DNA of 64,000 nucleotides from Providencia rettgeri (GTDB lineage Bacteria > Pseudomonadota > Gammaproteobacteria > Enterobacterales > Enterobacteriaceae): assembly GCF_041075285.1 (NCBI RefSeq), contig NZ_CP163512.1, positions 1,860,001-1,924,000 on the forward strand, in the 5' to 3' direction. Shown one piece after another: positions 9,383 through 21,530 of the stretch (within the stretch, counting starts at the first letter, position 1; the number at the start of each line of letters is the position of its first letter). Both the position numbers and the translations under genes were made by a program. The notes beneath the pieces were generated by a model. It made no database searches, had not been told where the DNA came from, and worked only from the letters and a program-made list of their open reading frames with translations.

Positions 9383-10276
9383 TTATTCCTCTTCTTGGCA
9401 ACCTAGCCAACCTTCACGCCCTGGGAATGGTGCTCTAACCACTCGCCCTTTTGGTAATGAATTCAGATCGTCAGGTAGCAATTCGCTTAATGTACAGAAT
9501 TGGATTTCTTCTTGTGAAATTCGTTCCAATAATTGTGAAAATTGTGCTGACTTGGACATTCCTTCCACTTCGGTGTGAATAGTATAGACTGGAACGCCGC
9601 TATCATCCTTAATGGCCTGAAGAATATAATCATTAAACGCTTCATCACTGACAATTGTACCAACGACTTCGTCATAAGTGGGTAATGTCACCGGAATTTG
9701 CACTGTTCCTAACGAACCATCACGCAAGATAGGCCTAAAAGGGTACTTTCCACGGCAGTCACTGTTATAGTCAAAATTAAACGTTTGTTTAACTTCTAAA
9801 ACGCGCTCATCACCTCGCCATCCCGCAACCGCAGAGCATTTAACGCGCTGCCCAATTGCACATTCAAGCGCATCCACACCTAACTTCACCTGTTCAGCTA
9901 GCTGCGTTTCACTCCATTTAGCCACCTTGGCTTGCCACCCCTGATGATCCCATGCATGTAAGCCAACTTCATGACCTGCATCCAAAGTTTGTTTCATCAA
10001 GTAGCCTAAATCTTTAGCAATTTTTTTGCCCGGCCATGCCGTGCCGGCTAATAAAATATCTAACCCATAGAGGGATGCCGCATTAGACCTGAGCATTTTC
10101 CACAGAAATTTAGGACGCAAAAGGCGCCATAAATGGCGCCCCATATTATCGGGTCCTACACTGAAGAAAAAGCTGGCCTGAATGTTGTGCTCTTTAAGCA
10201 CTTTGAGTAACTGTGGAACCCCTTTTAATGTACCTTGGTAGGTATCCACATCAATTCTCAAGCCAACTTTTTTCAT
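9383..10276 (-). CDS. arnD: Undecaprenyl-phosphate L-Ara4FN deformylase ArnD
   Basis: This NodB-type polysaccharide deacetylase-like enzyme removes the formyl group from the undecaprenyl-linked L-Ara4N precursor. The NodB entry motif is [10 protein letters not shown] (residues 6-15), and HAWDHQGWQ, near residue 107, provides the second metal-ligand segment. The length of 297 residues is normal. It shares its start with the end of arnA (10276), consistent with coupled translation. Confidence 0.94.
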   Translation of the reverse strand: MKKVGLRIDVDTYQGTLKGVPQLLKVLKEHNIQASFFFSVGPDNMGRHLWRLLRPKFLWKMLRSNAASLYGLDILLAGTAWPGKKIAKDLGYLMKQTLDAGHEVGLHAWDHQGWQAKVAKWSETQLAEQVKLGVDALECAIGQRVKCSAVAGWRGDERVLEVKQTFNFDYNSDCRGKYPFRPILRDGSLGTVQIPVTLPTYDEVVGTIVSDEAFNDYILQAIKDDSGVPVYTIHTEVEGMSKSAQFSQLLERISQEEIQFCTLSELLPDDLNSLPKGRVVRAPFPGREGWLGCQEEE

Positions 10277-12261
10277 TAGTCTTTGTTACCTAACTCTTCT
10301 ACAGCACCTTGTAAGAAGAAATCTAATGTTTCTTCGATGGTATCTTTCATGTCGATAGTCGGCACCCAGTCAAGTAAACGACGCGCGTTTTCAACACTTG
10401 GTTTGCGATGTTCAACATCTTGATAGCCTTGGCCGTAGTAGCTGCTGCTTTCAATTTCACGGAAGCCTGCAAATGGTGGGAATTTGCTACGCTGCGGGTG
10501 ATTTTCAAAACTTTCTAGTAACATTTCCGCCAGTTCACGAATACTGGCTTCATTTGTTGGGTTACCGATATTGATGATTTGTCCATCACATTTGCCATCT
10601 TTGTTTTCGATAATACGGAACAATGCTTCGATACCGTCTTTAATATCAGTAAAGCAACGTTTTTGTGCACCACCGTCAACCAATTTGATTGGCGAACCTT
10701 CAACTAAGTTTAAAATCAGCTGAGTAATCGCACGTGAACTACCGATACGCGCTGAGTTCAGGCTGTCTAAACGTGGCCCCATCCAGTTGAATGGACGGAA
10801 TAAGGTAAATTTCAGACCTTCTTTCGCACCGTATGCCCAAATAACTCGGTCAAGTAACTGTTTAGATACAGAGTAAATCCAACGTTGTTTGTTGATTGGT
10901 CCCACGATTAAACGTGATTCATCTTCATCAAACTCTTTATCGTCACACATACCGTAAACTTCTGAGGTAGATGGGAAAATAATACGTTTGTTGTATTTCA
11001 CGCAGTAACGAACTATCTTCAGGTTTTCCTCGAAGTCTAATTCAAAGACACGCAGCGGATTACGGGTATATTCAATTGGTGTCGCAATGGCCACCAGAGG
11101 TAAAATAACATCACATTTTTTGATGTGGTACTCAATCCACTCAGTGTGAATGCTGACGTCACCTTCGATAAAGTGGAAACGTGGGTTACCAATGAAACGC
11201 TCAATAGCGGATGAACCGATATCCATACCATAGATATCATAGTTGCCATCTTTTAGCAGACGTTCAGTTAAATGGTTACCAATAAACCCATTCACACCTA
11301 AAATTAATACGCGAGTACGGCGTTTAACTTGTGCTGTTGGTTTAGCGCCAACGCGAACATCGGTGACGATGCCCATTTCGTTTGCAAGACGGTTACCTTG
11401 CATGTATAGGCCCGTTTCGCTTTGACCGCTAATGACTTCAATTGCACCTTCTCCACACGCAATACGCAGTGGATCATTAGACAGAACAGTACCCGCCGTT
11501 TTGCCTTGGTTATCGTCTAACACGCGAGCGCGCCAAATCACCATTTTACGGGCACCTAAATAAGTAAATGCACCTGGGTATGGTTCAGTCACTGCACGGA
11601 TCAGGCAGTTAATTTCTTTTGCGCTACGGTTCCAATCAATTTGGCCATCTTCCGCCGTACGACGACCAAAGTAAGTTGCTTGGCTTTCGTCTTGAGGAAC
11701 CGCTTTATAGCTACCTGCTTCAATCAGTGGCAATGTTTTGTCTAATAACACTTCTGCTGCATCACGGACTTTTGCATGTAATGTTAAGCCGGTGTCAGTC
11801 TCTGTGATTGCGACTTTCTCTTGAGCCACGATATCGCCAGCGTCTGCTTTCGCAACCATTTTATGTAAGGTTACACCGGTTTCACTTTCACCATTTAACA
11901 ATGCCCAATTAATTGGCGCACGACCACGGTATTTCGGTAATAATGAACCATGCAAGTTGAATGCGCCTTTCGGTGCGATTGCCAGTAATTCTTCACTTAA
12001 CATATCGCGATAGTAGAAAGAAAAAATCACATCAGGTTTCATTTCACGAATACGTTCAATCCATAAAGGATGATTGACGTTTTCTGGCGCAAAAACAGGA
12101 AGCTCCATGTCAGCGCTAACGCGTGCTACGGAAGAGTAAAAATGGTTTTCATTAGGGTCATCAGTGTGTGTAAATACCGCCTGAATATCAAAACCCGCTT
12201 TTTTAAGCGCTTTTAGCCCTACGCAGCCAATATCATGATAGGCAAAAACAATAGCTTTCAT
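10276..12261 (-). CDS. arnA: Bifunctional UDP-L-Ara4N formyltransferase / UDP-GlcA oxidase ArnA
   Basis: This two-domain cytoplasmic enzyme combines an N-terminal formyltransferase with a C-terminal UDP-glucuronate oxidative decarboxylase. In the first domain N102, H104 ([13 protein letters not shown]) and D140 occupy the E. coli active-site positions. The second domain begins with the NAD motif [10 protein letters not shown] near residue 324 and includes a short-chain dehydrogenase YSVSK motif. At 661 residues it is full length. It overlaps both arnC and arnD by one base. Confidence 0.95.
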   Translation of the reverse strand: MKAIVFAYHDIGCVGLKALKKAGFDIQAVFTHTDDPNENHFYSSVARVSADMELPVFAPENVNHPLWIERIREMKPDVIFSFYYRDMLSEELLAIAPKGAFNLHGSLLPKYRGRAPINWALLNGESETGVTLHKMVAKADAGDIVAQEKVAITETDTGLTLHAKVRDAAEVLLDKTLPLIEAGSYKAVPQDESQATYFGRRTAEDGQIDWNRSAKEINCLIRAVTEPYPGAFTYLGARKMVIWRARVLDDNQGKTAGTVLSNDPLRIACGEGAIEVISGQSETGLYMQGNRLANEMGIVTDVRVGAKPTAQVKRRTRVLILGVNGFIGNHLTERLLKDGNYDIYGMDIGSSAIERFIGNPRFHFIEGDVSIHTEWIEYHIKKCDVILPLVAIATPIEYTRNPLRVFELDFEENLKIVRYCVKYNKRIIFPSTSEVYGMCDDKEFDEDESRLIVGPINKQRWIYSVSKQLLDRVIWAYGAKEGLKFTLFRPFNWMGPRLDSLNSARIGSSRAITQLILNLVEGSPIKLVDGGAQKRCFTDIKDGIEALFRIIENKDGKCDGQIINIGNPTNEASIRELAEMLLESFENHPQRSKFPPFAGFREIESSSYYGQGYQDVEHRKPSVENARRLLDWVPTIDMKDTIEETLDFFLQGAVEELGNKD

Positions 12262-13253
12262 TAGTCTTCTTCCTGATTTTTGTCGGATTTAACATCTGCA
12301 CCGACGACTTTTTGAATAAAATAACGAGGTCTCGCACGTACATCATTGTAAATTCGACCGATGTATTCGCCCAGTAGCCCCATAGCAACAAATTGTGCAC
12401 CGATAAACATAAATAACACAGCGAATAGAGTAAATACGCCATCTGCGGCCCATTCTGCGCCAAGAATCAAGCGTAATGCAATCAATAGCACCGCAAGTAA
12501 GAACCCCCCTACGGCAATCACACTCCCGACAACGCTGAGTAAACGCAACGGTGCTGTCGTTAAACAAGTCAGTAAGTCATACATTAAGTTAATCAGCTTC
12601 ATAAAGCTGTACTTAGAATCACCAAATTCACGTTCCGCATGCGCTACATCAATTTCGATGGTTCTACGAGCAAATGTATTCGCTAAAATCGGTATAAATG
12701 TACTTCTCTCATGGCATTGTAACATCGCTTGAATAATATGACGGCGATATGCGCGTAACATACAGCCATAATCCCCCATTGAGCGACCTGTCGCTTTGGT
12801 GATCATGGCGTTGATCATCTTAGACGCTGTTTTACGGAACCAAGAGTCTTGTCGATTCGCACGACGAGTCCCAACAACATCATAACCTTGCATCGCTGTT
12901 TGCACTAAGCGAGGAATTTCTTCTGGTGGGTTTTGTAAGTCTGCATCCAAGGTGATGACTAAGTCCCCATCCGCTTGGTTAAACCCAGCCATAATCGCAG
13001 AATGTTGACCATAATTGCGATTAAGGATGATCGCAATCACATGATTGTCAGGATTTTCTGCGGCTTGTGTTAGCATTGCGGCTGAACGGTCACTACTACC
13101 GTCATCCACTAAAATAAGTTCATAACTTTGCGTTAATTGTTTGCACGATTTAATAGTGCGTTCAAGTAATTGCGGTAAGCTCTGCTCTTCATTATAGACA
13201 GGGATTACCACTGAGACTTTTTTAATCTCATCAAATTCATCTGCGTGTGACAC
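12261..13253 (-). CDS. arnC: Undecaprenyl-phosphate L-Ara4FN transferase ArnC
   Basis: This GT2-family glycosyltransferase attaches the formylated aminoarabinose to undecaprenyl phosphate on the cytoplasmic face. The GT-A fold starts with [13 protein letters not shown] (about 15-27) and the nucleotide motif LVDDGSSD (49-55). [11 protein letters not shown] is the metal-binding DxD region. Two membrane helices lie at about 235-290, as in other polyprenyl-phosphate transferases. It overlaps arnB and arnA by one base each. Confidence 0.95.
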   Translation of the reverse strand: MSHADEFDEIKKVSVVIPVYNEEQSLPQLLERTIKSCKQLTQSYELILVDDGSSDRSAAMLTQAAENPDNHVIAIILNRNYGQHSAIMAGFNQADGDLVITLDADLQNPPEEIPRLVQTAMQGYDVVGTRRANRQDSWFRKTASKMINAMITKATGRSMGDYGCMLRAYRRHIIQAMLQCHERSTFIPILANTFARRTIEIDVAHAEREFGDSKYSFMKLINLMYDLLTCLTTAPLRLLSVVGSVIAVGGFLLAVLLIALRLILGAEWAADGVFTLFAVLFMFIGAQFVAMGLLGEYIGRIYNDVRARPRYFIQKVVGADVKSDKNQEED

Positions 13254-14398
13254 TATTTTGACTCCAAAAGAACTGCTTCTACCGCGTTAACTACCCGTTC
13301 AACATCTGCATACGTCATATCTGGGAATAAAGGCAACGAACACAAAGTCGCACTATTCCATGTTGATTCTGGCAGCGTTAATTCAGGGTATTTTTCACGG
13401 TAATATTTTTGCGTATGTGCTGCACGGAAATGTAGCCCCGTCCCAATATCCCGTGCTTTTAATTTTTCCATGAATGTATCACGGTCAATACCACAAATAT
13501 CTTTATCTACACGTACCATAAATAAGTGGTTAGCATGCAAATGCGGATAATCAGGGACACTGAGCATTTGTAATGGGGAATTTTTCAGCAATTCGCGATA
13601 ATGCGCGGTTAATTCAGCGCGACGTTGGTTCAACGTTTCCACTCGGGACAGTTGCACAACGGCTATCGCTGCATGAATATCAGATAAGTTATATTTAAAA
13701 CCTGGCTCAACAACTTCAGCTTGTGGTTTGCGCCCTTGCATTTGCCTATCAAATGCATCAACCCCTAAACCATGAAATTTAAGTGTACGCACACGTTGAG
13801 CAAGCTCGTCATCGTCCGTTGCAACCAAGCCACCTTCTGCACATGTCACATTTTTAATCGCATGAAATGAAAAAATAGACGTGCCTTTTTCGCCGATCCA
13901 CTCATTTTTATAGCGTGTCCCCACTGCATGAGCGGCATCTTCAATTAATGCAACGCCTGCTTTTTTTGCAATTGAACGCAATGCGTCTAAATCACAAGGG
14001 GCACCTGCATAATGAACGGGAATAATCGCTTTTGTTTTTTCTGTTAAGGCCTGTTCTACGGCGTCAGGTTGGATCATAAGTGTATTGCGATCAACATCAA
14101 TCATGACGGGGGTTGCACCTAGCAACTCAATCATATTAATGGTCGATACCCATGTTTGTGAAGGCGTGATCACTTCATCCCCAGGACCAATCCCTAATGC
14201 CATCAAAACTACGTGCATGCCAGCAGTTGCAGAGGACAATGCAATTGCATGTTTACAGCCATAACGTTGGCAAAAATCTTCTTCTAACTGATGGTTCTGA
14301 GGACCTGTTGTGATCCAGCCTGAACGCAGAACCTTTTCGACTGCCTTGACCTCTTCATCACCGATAGCGGGTTTTGAAAATGGTAAGAAATTGCTCAT
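13253..14398 (-). CDS. arnB: UDP-L-Ara4O aminotransferase ArnB
   Basis: This PLP-dependent aminotransferase (DegT/DnrJ/EryC1 family) converts the 4-keto sugar nucleotide made by ArnA to UDP-L-Ara4N using glutamate. The Schiff-base lysine is K182 in [28 protein letters not shown] near residue 151 holds the PLP-contacting Asp. The length of 381 residues is typical. It is the first gene of arnBCADTEF; its upstream DNA carries a PmrA-like repeat. Confidence 0.95.
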   Translation of the reverse strand: MSNFLPFSKPAIGDEEVKAVEKVLRSGWITTGPQNHQLEEDFCQRYGCKHAIALSSATAGMHVVLMALGIGPGDEVITPSQTWVSTINMIELLGATPVMIDVDRNTLMIQPDAVEQALTEKTKAIIPVHYAGAPCDLDALRSIAKKAGVALIEDAAHAVGTRYKNEWIGEKGTSIFSFHAIKNVTCAEGGLVATDDDELAQRVRTLKFHGLGVDAFDRQMQGRKPQAEVVEPGFKYNLSDIHAAIAVVQLSRVETLNQRRAELTAHYRELLKNSPLQMLSVPDYPHLHANHLFMVRVDKDICGIDRDTFMEKLKARDIGTGLHFRAAHTQKYYREKYPELTLPESTWNSATLCSLPLFPDMTYADVERVVNAVEAVLLESK

Positions 14399-14439
14399 AT
14401 TGTTTATAGCCTAGTTTTCATTGTGAATAGAATATTCTA

Positions 14440-14456
14440 GTTAATTGTACTTTAAC
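14440..14456 (-). promoter_or_regulatory. Candidate PmrA-like box upstream of arnB
   Basis: On the minus strand the sequence GTTAAA-GTACA-ATTAAC gives two TTAA half-sites with a 5-base spacer, the layout of a PmrA box (YTTAAK-N5-YTTAAK). It ends about 41 bases ahead of the arnB start, with a TATTCT-like -10 downstream. The outer half-site bases differ from consensus, so this is only a suggestion. Confidence 0.35.
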
Positions 14457-14526
14457 CGAAGCTCAACATCGACAAACATTGCTGCATTATCCCGCATAAA
14501 AACGAGTGATTAAAACAACTTTTTGG

Positions 14527-15294
14527 CTAATCGTCAAAATTTATAATGTGCCATTGTCTATAGGATGTATTCTGACTTAGCTTAATTTCCGTTTTATAAA
14601 TGCCAGATAAATTATTTTCCGTCATCACATCAGTGGGTTTTCCTGAAGCAAATAATTGCCCTTGCTCTAATAGCCAAATTCGCGATGCATTTTTATAGGA
14701 ATGATCTAGGTCATGCCCACTCATTATAACGGTTCCTAGGCAATCACAAAAATATTTAATCCATTTATCTAACATTGCCTGTTGAACAATATCCAAATTA
14801 TTCATCGGTTCATCAAATAAAATAATTTTCCCCGTTAAATCGTTTTCACTCCACAGTTGTAAAAATACCGCACAAACCCTTACACGCTGCCATTCTCCCC
14901 CAGAAAGTTGGTAAATCCCTTTATGTAAAAGTGCAGACAATTGAAAGTCACGACATAATCGTTCAAAAATATCCGCAGCAACCGCTGATGATGAAAGAAA
15001 TAGCTCGAAATATTGAAAAACTTTTAAGATCGGGGTATTACTCGCAAGCTGAGCGAAATAAGCCCGCTTTTTAGCTAACTGTGCAATAGAACAATCATCA
15101 ATATTTTCTCCATTGAAGCAAATTTCGCCTTTAACGGGAAGGTAACCACTTAACGCAGAAAGTAACGTACTTTTACCAGCACCATTAGCCCCTAAAAGAT
15201 GAATTTGTTCACCCGCATACACTCGCTCAGTAAAATTTATTAGGCGGTTTTCTGCGCTAATATTTTTAATATCAATAATCATCTGAGTATGCAT
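14527..15294 (-). CDS. btuD: Vitamin B12 ABC transporter ATPase BtuD
   Basis: This is the ATP-binding subunit of the BtuCDF cobalamin importer. I use ATG 15294 (about 255 residues) because E. coli BtuD is about 249 residues and the longer frame only runs back into btuC. Walker A is GANGAGKS (35-42). The ABC signature LSGGEWQRVRV, Walker B IILFDEPMNNLD and a switch His in MSGHDLDHS follow. It starts 5 bases after the btuC stop, so E. coli's intervening btuE is absent here. Confidence 0.9.
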   Translation of the reverse strand: MHTQMIIDIKNISAENRLINFTERVYAGEQIHLLGANGAGKSTLLSALSGYLPVKGEICFNGENIDDCSIAQLAKKRAYFAQLASNTPILKVFQYFELFLSSSAVAADIFERLCRDFQLSALLHKGIYQLSGGEWQRVRVCAVFLQLWSENDLTGKIILFDEPMNNLDIVQQAMLDKWIKYFCDCLGTVIMSGHDLDHSYKNASRIWLLEQGQLFASGKPTDVMTENNLSGIYKTEIKLSQNTSYRQWHIINFDD

Positions 15295-15299
15295 TCGTT

Positions 15300-16301
15300 T
15301 TACCGCCTTTGTTGATGGCGAATAAGTAACAGAATAAATACTGGTGCGCCTAATGTGGCGGTAATAACACCAATCGGGATTTCTGCATTCGCCATTAATA
15401 GCCGTGATAATAGATCTGCCAATAATAGACCTAATGCTCCAGCTATAGCGCATGCGGGTATTAACAAACGATTATTGGTTAAACCACTTAACCGCAAAAT
15501 ATGGGGGATCACTAAGCCAATAAAACTGATAGCCCCAGCAATAGCGACACTCAAACCAATTAAGACACCACTAATAATAATCAGAATAATACGCCATTTA
15601 TGTACTGATATACCTAATTGATAAGCTTGGAGGGCGCCGAGAGACAGGTAATTTAATACGTTTCCTTGGTAAGTCACCCAAACTAAAAAGGGTATACAAA
15701 CGACGACTAAACTCATTTGTCGCCAATCAACGCCACTAAAGCTCCCCATCATCCAATATAACAATTGGCGCAAATCGAGGTTGCTGCTCATATACACCAT
15801 CCATGTCATACAAGCGCCACTCAACACACCGAGAGCCACACCAACGAGTAATAAACTGGCATTATTTAGGTTTTTGCGCTTAGCAAAATAGAGTAATAAC
15901 GATGTAAGTAACAAAGCCCCAATAATCGCACTGGCACTTAATACTCCATAATGTGTAACACCCGATGACATTAACACGGTGAATACTACCGCAACGCCAG
16001 CACCATTACTGATCCCTAATAACCCAGGCTCCGCGAGAGGATTTTCAAATAAGGCCTGCATAATCGCCCCGGTTACCGCCAACCCCGCGCCCACCACGAT
16101 CACTGCAAGCATTCTTGGCAAACGAATTTGCCAGACAAACAGCCGGGCTGCGTCATCCATCCATTGATTAGGCCAGTACCATGTTTCGCCAGCACACAGA
16201 GACACTCCCCCAACAATGCAAAGGGAAAAAAGTAAGAAAGCCATCACGCGGATATCAGATTTATTTTGTTGTTTCTGTAGCTGTTTTAATGAAAAGTGCA
16301 T
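15300..16301 (-). CDS. btuC: Vitamin B12 ABC transporter permease BtuC
   Basis: This is the membrane channel subunit (FecCD/BtuC type) that moves cobalamin across the inner membrane with BtuD and BtuF. It has about ten helices and strongly conserved blocks GAVMQALFENPLAEPGLLG-like (here GAIMQALFENPLAEPGLLG) and GAISFIGLVIPHILRL. I start at ATG 16301, giving 333 residues; the longer frame begins at a TTG. No clear ribosome site is visible. No B12 riboswitch is recognisable upstream; the divergent RhoGAP gene starts only about 116 bp away. Confidence 0.9.
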   Translation of the reverse strand: MHFSLKQLQKQQNKSDIRVMAFLLFSLCIVGGVSLCAGETWYWPNQWMDDAARLFVWQIRLPRMLAVIVVGAGLAVTGAIMQALFENPLAEPGLLGISNGAGVAVVFTVLMSSGVTHYGVLSASAIIGALLLTSLLLYFAKRKNLNNASLLLVGVALGVLSGACMTWMVYMSSNLDLRQLLYWMMGSFSGVDWRQMSLVVVCIPFLVWVTYQGNVLNYLSLGALQAYQLGISVHKWRIILIIISGVLIGLSVAIAGAISFIGLVIPHILRLSGLTNNRLLIPACAIAGALGLLLADLLSRLLMANAEIPIGVITATLGAPVFILLLIRHQQRR

Positions 16302-16417
16302 GGCATTTATAGTGCTTATTAGTCGATGAAAAAACAAGCTCGTTTTCTATAAGAGAGAGCACAAGGAAAATTTTAAACTACTGCCAATTTTTATTCTAAC
16401 TATATGAAGGTGTTAAC

Positions 16418-17575
16418 ATGGCACAAAACCCAATTAACAATCAACCAAAACCACAACTCTCCCCATACAGCACAAATGAGGCTAACCTAGAGGGAAATAA
16501 GACTGGCAGCAATTTTAAAGCATTTCTAAAAAAGATAACGCCATCATTTATTAGCTTTTTTTCGTTACTTTTTAGTTGCCAGAACAAACATTCAGCAGGC
16601 AAAAAAAAAGCATTTTCTGAAGAAAGCTTTGTTATTATTCCCCCTATAAACAAAACGATACCCACAAGGACAATATCCTTTAGTGATGACAGTGTCGCCA
16701 AAATCCCAGCCACCCAAAATGAAATCATTCCGAAAGAAGGCTTAACCGGGAATCCACGCGTTGATGCTGCGCGAAAGGTTGCATTACAAGTCATAGCCCA
16801 ACATAAAGCGCAACGGGCAGAAAAATTACGAAAAAATGAAGCCGATAAGCTGCAAAAAAACAATGCAGTGCTGATTGATAACTATGATGGCTTATCAAAT
16901 ATGGATAGAGAAAAAAACCATCTGATTAATCGGTTAGGCTGCATTATTTTAACCCATAAAGAATACACGAATAGTATTGGTCCTTTGCGTATTGAAGGCC
17001 TGAAGAATGAGGTCAATCAACTACTCGAAAGAATAAATGTTCCTGACTCTGCCCATGATTTTTTATCGCAACTCCATAACGACTCACTACCAACAATAAC
17101 GAGCGCCTTTAAAAAGATAGCCGCTGATTTATTGAAAAAAAGCAACAATATCGACTTTAAATCCCCCGTTTCATTTAATGACCTACAAGCATGCGCTGAT
17201 GCTGTAAAAAACAAAGAAGATATTATTCAGCAAATTAAAAGTAATGAGCAATTGAAAAATAAAGCGCCTGCAATTTTAAAAAATACCGACAATAGGATCT
17301 GTAAAGCACTCGATAGGTTGGCTCCCCCTCCATTGGCCTTACAGCTTGTTATCCGCTTCTGTGCCCTTATTGCCAATGATGAAGACACGCATCGAATGTC
17401 AGTGAAAAATTTAGCCACTATATTCGCACCACATTTAACGGATACTTCCTCACTGAATATATCAACAACAAAAACTCCATTCTCAATCAACGAGGAGGAA
17501 GCAACCAACCAGCTAGCTATAAGTTATATTGCTGCATTAATCCATCGAGAAAGAAGCCCATTTCATCACGCTTAA
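16418..17575 (+). CDS. Eukaryotic-type RhoGAP-domain protein, putative secreted effector
   Basis: This 385-residue protein has a C-terminal RhoGAP-like domain (about 165-375), normally found in eukaryotic proteins that switch off Rho GTPases. The arginine-finger block is IGPLRIEGLKNEVNQLLE, with R191 as the candidate finger. ITSAFKKIAADLL (227-239) matches the conserved helix with a key Lys. The block MSVKNLATIFAPHL (327-340) matches MxxxNLAxxFxPxL, with conserved N331. The first ~40 residues are polar, Asn/Ser/Pro-rich and disordered-looking, as in type III effectors. A short hydrophobic patch (42-54) could be a membrane-localising segment. A Lys/Arg/Glu-rich helix spans 112-148. The gene stands alone, opposite in direction to its core neighbours btuC and ihfA, suggesting insertion. 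Activity and secretion are inference. Confidence 0.75.
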   Translation: MAQNPINNQPKPQLSPYSTNEANLEGNKTGSNFKAFLKKITPSFISFFSLLFSCQNKHSAGKKKAFSEESFVIIPPINKTIPTRTISFSDDSVAKIPATQNEIIPKEGLTGNPRVDAARKVALQVIAQHKAQRAEKLRKNEADKLQKNNAVLIDNYDGLSNMDREKNHLINRLGCIILTHKEYTNSIGPLRIEGLKNEVNQLLERINVPDSAHDFLSQLHNDSLPTITSAFKKIAADLLKKSNNIDFKSPVSFNDLQACADAVKNKEDIIQQIKSNEQLKNKAPAILKNTDNRICKALDRLAPPPLALQLVIRFCALIANDEDTHRMSVKNLATIFAPHLTDTSSLNISTTKTPFSINEEEATNQLAISYIAALIHRERSPFHHA

Positions 17576-17596
17576 CCCTATTTCTTAGTCAAAAAC

Positions 17597-17624
17597 AAAG
17601 ACCGCCTAAACGGCGGTCTTTTTA
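17597..17624. terminator. Bidirectional terminator between RhoGAP gene and ihfA
   Basis: AAAGACCGCC (17597-17606) and GGCGGTCTTT (17612-17621) form a perfect 10-bp stem with a TAAAC loop. A-rich bases on the left and T-rich bases on the right allow use by both converging transcripts. Confidence 0.9.
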
Positions 17625-17645
17625 TACCAAATTCAATTGATATGA

Positions 17646-17942
17646 TTACTCTTTTGGCGTTGCTTTTTCCACACGGCTTTTTAATTTTTGCCCTGGGCGG
17701 AAAGTAACAACACGGCGGGCAGTAATTGGAATATCTTCCCCAGTTTTTGGGTTACGTCCGGGACGTTGATTTTTATCACGTAAATCAAAGTTACCGAATC
17801 CAGATAATTTTACTTGCTCACCATTTTCTAAGGAAAGGCGAACCTCTTCAAAGAAAGTTTCGACAAGGTCTTTAGCATCACGTTTGCTAACACCCAGTTT
17901 TTCAAACAAATTTTCTGACATTTCAGCTTTAGTAAGCGCCAT
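17646..17942 (-). CDS. ihfA: Integration host factor subunit alpha
   Basis: This 98-residue HU/IHF-family protein pairs with IhfB to bend DNA at specific sites in recombination, replication and transcription. The β-arm tip, with the minor-groove intercalating Pro, lies in [19 protein letters not shown] (about 55-73). The start [17 protein letters not shown] is that of IhfA rather than IhfB. It follows pheT with a 4-base gap, as in E. coli. Confidence 0.96.
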   Translation of the reverse strand: MALTKAEMSENLFEKLGVSKRDAKDLVETFFEEVRLSLENGEQVKLSGFGNFDLRDKNQRPGRNPKTGEDIPITARRVVTFRPGQKLKSRVEKATPKE

Positions 17943-17946
17943 AGGT

Positions 17947-20334
17947 TTAGTCCCTCAAGGAGGCTTGGAATCGCTGTTTTAACGCAGCAACACACAGATC
18001 AACGGTAGCGGTAATCTCTTCTTCTTCCATCGTACGTTGGGTATCTTGGAAGACGAGACTGATAGCAAGGCTCTTATAGCCCTCAGCTATCCCTTCACCA
18101 CAATACACATCAAACAAGTTTATGCCAACTATATGATTTATGCCAACTTTTTTGCACTCTGCCAAAACTTCTGCAGCGGCTACATTTTCAGGCACGACCA
18201 CAGCGATGTCACGGCGGTTCGATGGATAGCGTGAAATCGCCTTAGCTTCAGGGATGACACGTTGTGCTATCGCATCACTACGAACCTCAAACACCACCGT
18301 ACGACCATTTAAATCGAGTTTACGTTCTAATTCTGGATGAACAACACCAATAAAACCTATATGTTCATTTTCCAGATAAATCCCAGCACTTTGACCTGGA
18401 TGTAATGCAGGATGTGCCTCAGATTTAAATGTAATTTGATTTAGTTTCCCAGTCAATTCAAAAACAGCTTCAAGATCACCTTTTAAATCAAAGAAGTCAA
18501 CAACTTGTTTATCTAATGACCAATGTTCTTCAAATCTATTGCCCGTGATCACACCTGCGAGCATAGATTCTTGGCGAATTCCATATTCTGCTTGATTATC
18601 AGGAATAAAGCGTAGACCTGTTTCAAATAAACGAATTCGGTTCTGTTGACGATTTTGATTGTAAACCACCGTACCCAATAAACCAGTTAGTAGCGATAAA
18701 CGCATTGCAGACATATCTGCTGAAATTGGGTTTGGTAACAGCAATGCCTCTTGTGCTGGATGCAATAAAGCCTGAATTTTCGGGTCAACAAAGCTATAGG
18801 TAATCGCTTCTTGGTAACCACGGTCAACTAACATCGCTTTAACGCGTTTTAGCGGCAAGTGGGCTTCTTTGTGATCCGTCATAACCAGATCAGCACGTAA
18901 TGGCACATCAGGAATGCTGTTGTAACCATAAATGCGCGCAACTTCTTCAACTAAATCTTCTTCGATTTGCATATCGAATCGCCAGCTTGGTGCGACGACA
19001 TCCCACGTGTTTTCCGAGGCAGTCACTTTACAGCCTAAACGCGTTAAAATGTCGGTGACTAAATCATCAGCGATCACATGACCAATCAGACGGTCTAATT
19101 TATGCCGTGTCAGTTTAATATTCGCCGCTTTTGGTAAATGCGCTTCGCTAGTGACATCGATAATCTCACCCACTTCGCCACCACAAATTTCCACGATCAA
19201 CGCGGTTGCTCGCTCAATCGCTTTAAATTGCAGTTGAGGATCTACACCACGTTCAAAACGGTGTGATGCATCGGTATGCAGACCATAGTTACGTGCACGC
19301 CCCGTAATGGATAACGGATTAAAGAACGCACACTCTAACAGGATATTTTTTGTCTCAGTATTCACACCTGAGTGCTCACCGCCAAAAATACCGGCAATAC
19401 CGAGTGCTTTTGATTCATCTGCAATCACTAAAGTGTCTGATTTAAGCGTTGCTTCGCTGCCATCTAACAGCACCAGCTTTTCACCTTCTTTTGCCATACG
19501 CGCAATAATTGCACCGTCTAAACGGTCTAAATCATACGCATGCTGCGGCTGACCCATTTCCAGTAAAACATAGTTGGTGATATCAACTACCGCATCGATA
19601 GAACGGATACCGCCACGGCGCAGTTTTTCTTTCATCCATAATGGTGTTGGTGCTGAAACATCGATATTTTTGATCACACGACCAACAAATCGTGGACACG
19701 CTTCTGGCGCTTCAACACGAATTGGGAAAGTGTCTTTTGTGGTTACTGGAACTGCATTAATGACAGGTTCAGTTAGTGCTAATTTATTGATAACCGCAAC
19801 ATCACGTGCAACACCTAAGATACTTAAGCAATCTGCACGATTGGATGTAATGCTGATTTCAATCGCATTATCATCCAATTTTAAATATTCCCGGATATCA
19901 GTACCAATAGTTGCATCAAGTGGCAATTCAATAATACCACTGTGGTCATCGGAAATGCCCAGCTCTGAATAGGAGCACAGCATACCTTCGGATGGCTCAC
20001 CACGTAGTTTAGCGGCTTTAATTTTAAAATCACCCGGTAATACCGCACCTACGGTTGCAACGGCAACTTTGAGGCCTTGACGGCAGTTAGGCGCACCACA
20101 AACGATATCAAGTAAACGCTCACCGCCGACATTGACTTTTGTCACGCGCAGTTTGTCAGCATTTGGATGCTGACCACATTCAACCACTTCACCAACAACA
20201 ACACCGTGAAATTGCCCCGCAACACCTTCGACGCCATCAACTTCAAGGCCTGCCATGGTGATTTGGTCTGATAATGCTTCGCTACTGATCGCCGGGTTCA
20301 CCCATTCGCGTAACCAGAGTTCACTGAATTTCAT
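17947..20334 (-). CDS. pheT: Phenylalanyl-tRNA synthetase beta subunit
   Basis: This is the large subunit of the (αβ)2 enzyme that charges tRNA-Phe; it carries the editing site. The 795-residue protein has an N-terminal tRNA-binding OB fold (about 40-150: [19 protein letters not shown]), the B3/B4 and B5 domains, the catalytic-like core, and a C-terminal ferredoxin-like anticodon-binding domain ([16 protein letters not shown]). It lies 14 bases after pheS and is controlled with it through the pheM attenuator. Confidence 0.96.
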   Translation of the reverse strand: MKFSELWLREWVNPAISSEALSDQITMAGLEVDGVEGVAGQFHGVVVGEVVECGQHPNADKLRVTKVNVGGERLLDIVCGAPNCRQGLKVAVATVGAVLPGDFKIKAAKLRGEPSEGMLCSYSELGISDDHSGIIELPLDATIGTDIREYLKLDDNAIEISITSNRADCLSILGVARDVAVINKLALTEPVINAVPVTTKDTFPIRVEAPEACPRFVGRVIKNIDVSAPTPLWMKEKLRRGGIRSIDAVVDITNYVLLEMGQPQHAYDLDRLDGAIIARMAKEGEKLVLLDGSEATLKSDTLVIADESKALGIAGIFGGEHSGVNTETKNILLECAFFNPLSITGRARNYGLHTDASHRFERGVDPQLQFKAIERATALIVEICGGEVGEIIDVTSEAHLPKAANIKLTRHKLDRLIGHVIADDLVTDILTRLGCKVTASENTWDVVAPSWRFDMQIEEDLVEEVARIYGYNSIPDVPLRADLVMTDHKEAHLPLKRVKAMLVDRGYQEAITYSFVDPKIQALLHPAQEALLLPNPISADMSAMRLSLLTGLLGTVVYNQNRQQNRIRLFETGLRFIPDNQAEYGIRQESMLAGVITGNRFEEHWSLDKQVVDFFDLKGDLEAVFELTGKLNQITFKSEAHPALHPGQSAGIYLENEHIGFIGVVHPELERKLDLNGRTVVFEVRSDAIAQRVIPEAKAISRYPSNRRDIAVVVPENVAAAEVLAECKKVGINHIVGINLFDVYCGEGIAEGYKSLAISLVFQDTQRTMEEEEITATVDLCVAALKQRFQASLRD

Positions 20335-20348
20335 GAGATAAACCCGCC

Positions 20349-21371
<1,023 letters not shown>

Positions 21372-21450
21372 TCATTAAATTTATTAAGCCCCCCACTCCA
21401 TTAAGTATGGATGAGTACTTAACTGATTTTACTGTATTTAATCTTAAACT

Positions 21451-21480
21451 AAAAACAAAAAAGCCTCCCTAAGGAGGCTT
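21451..21480 (-). terminator. pheST attenuator terminator
   Basis: On the minus strand AAGCCTCC-TTAG-GGAGGCTT is followed by a T-rich run (plus-strand 21451-21460). It lies between pheM and pheS. Together with the Phe-codon-rich leader this is the classical transcription attenuator that responds to charged tRNA-Phe. Confidence 0.92.
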
Positions 21481-21530
21481 TAGCGTAACTTTTCGTTTCT
21501 TCTTTATTTACGCGAAAAAGCCCCCGAACC

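Noticed and set aside
16302..16417. Cobalamin riboswitch upstream of btuC
   Set aside because: Only about 116 bp separate btuC from the divergent gene and no B12-box (GCCACTG) is visible.
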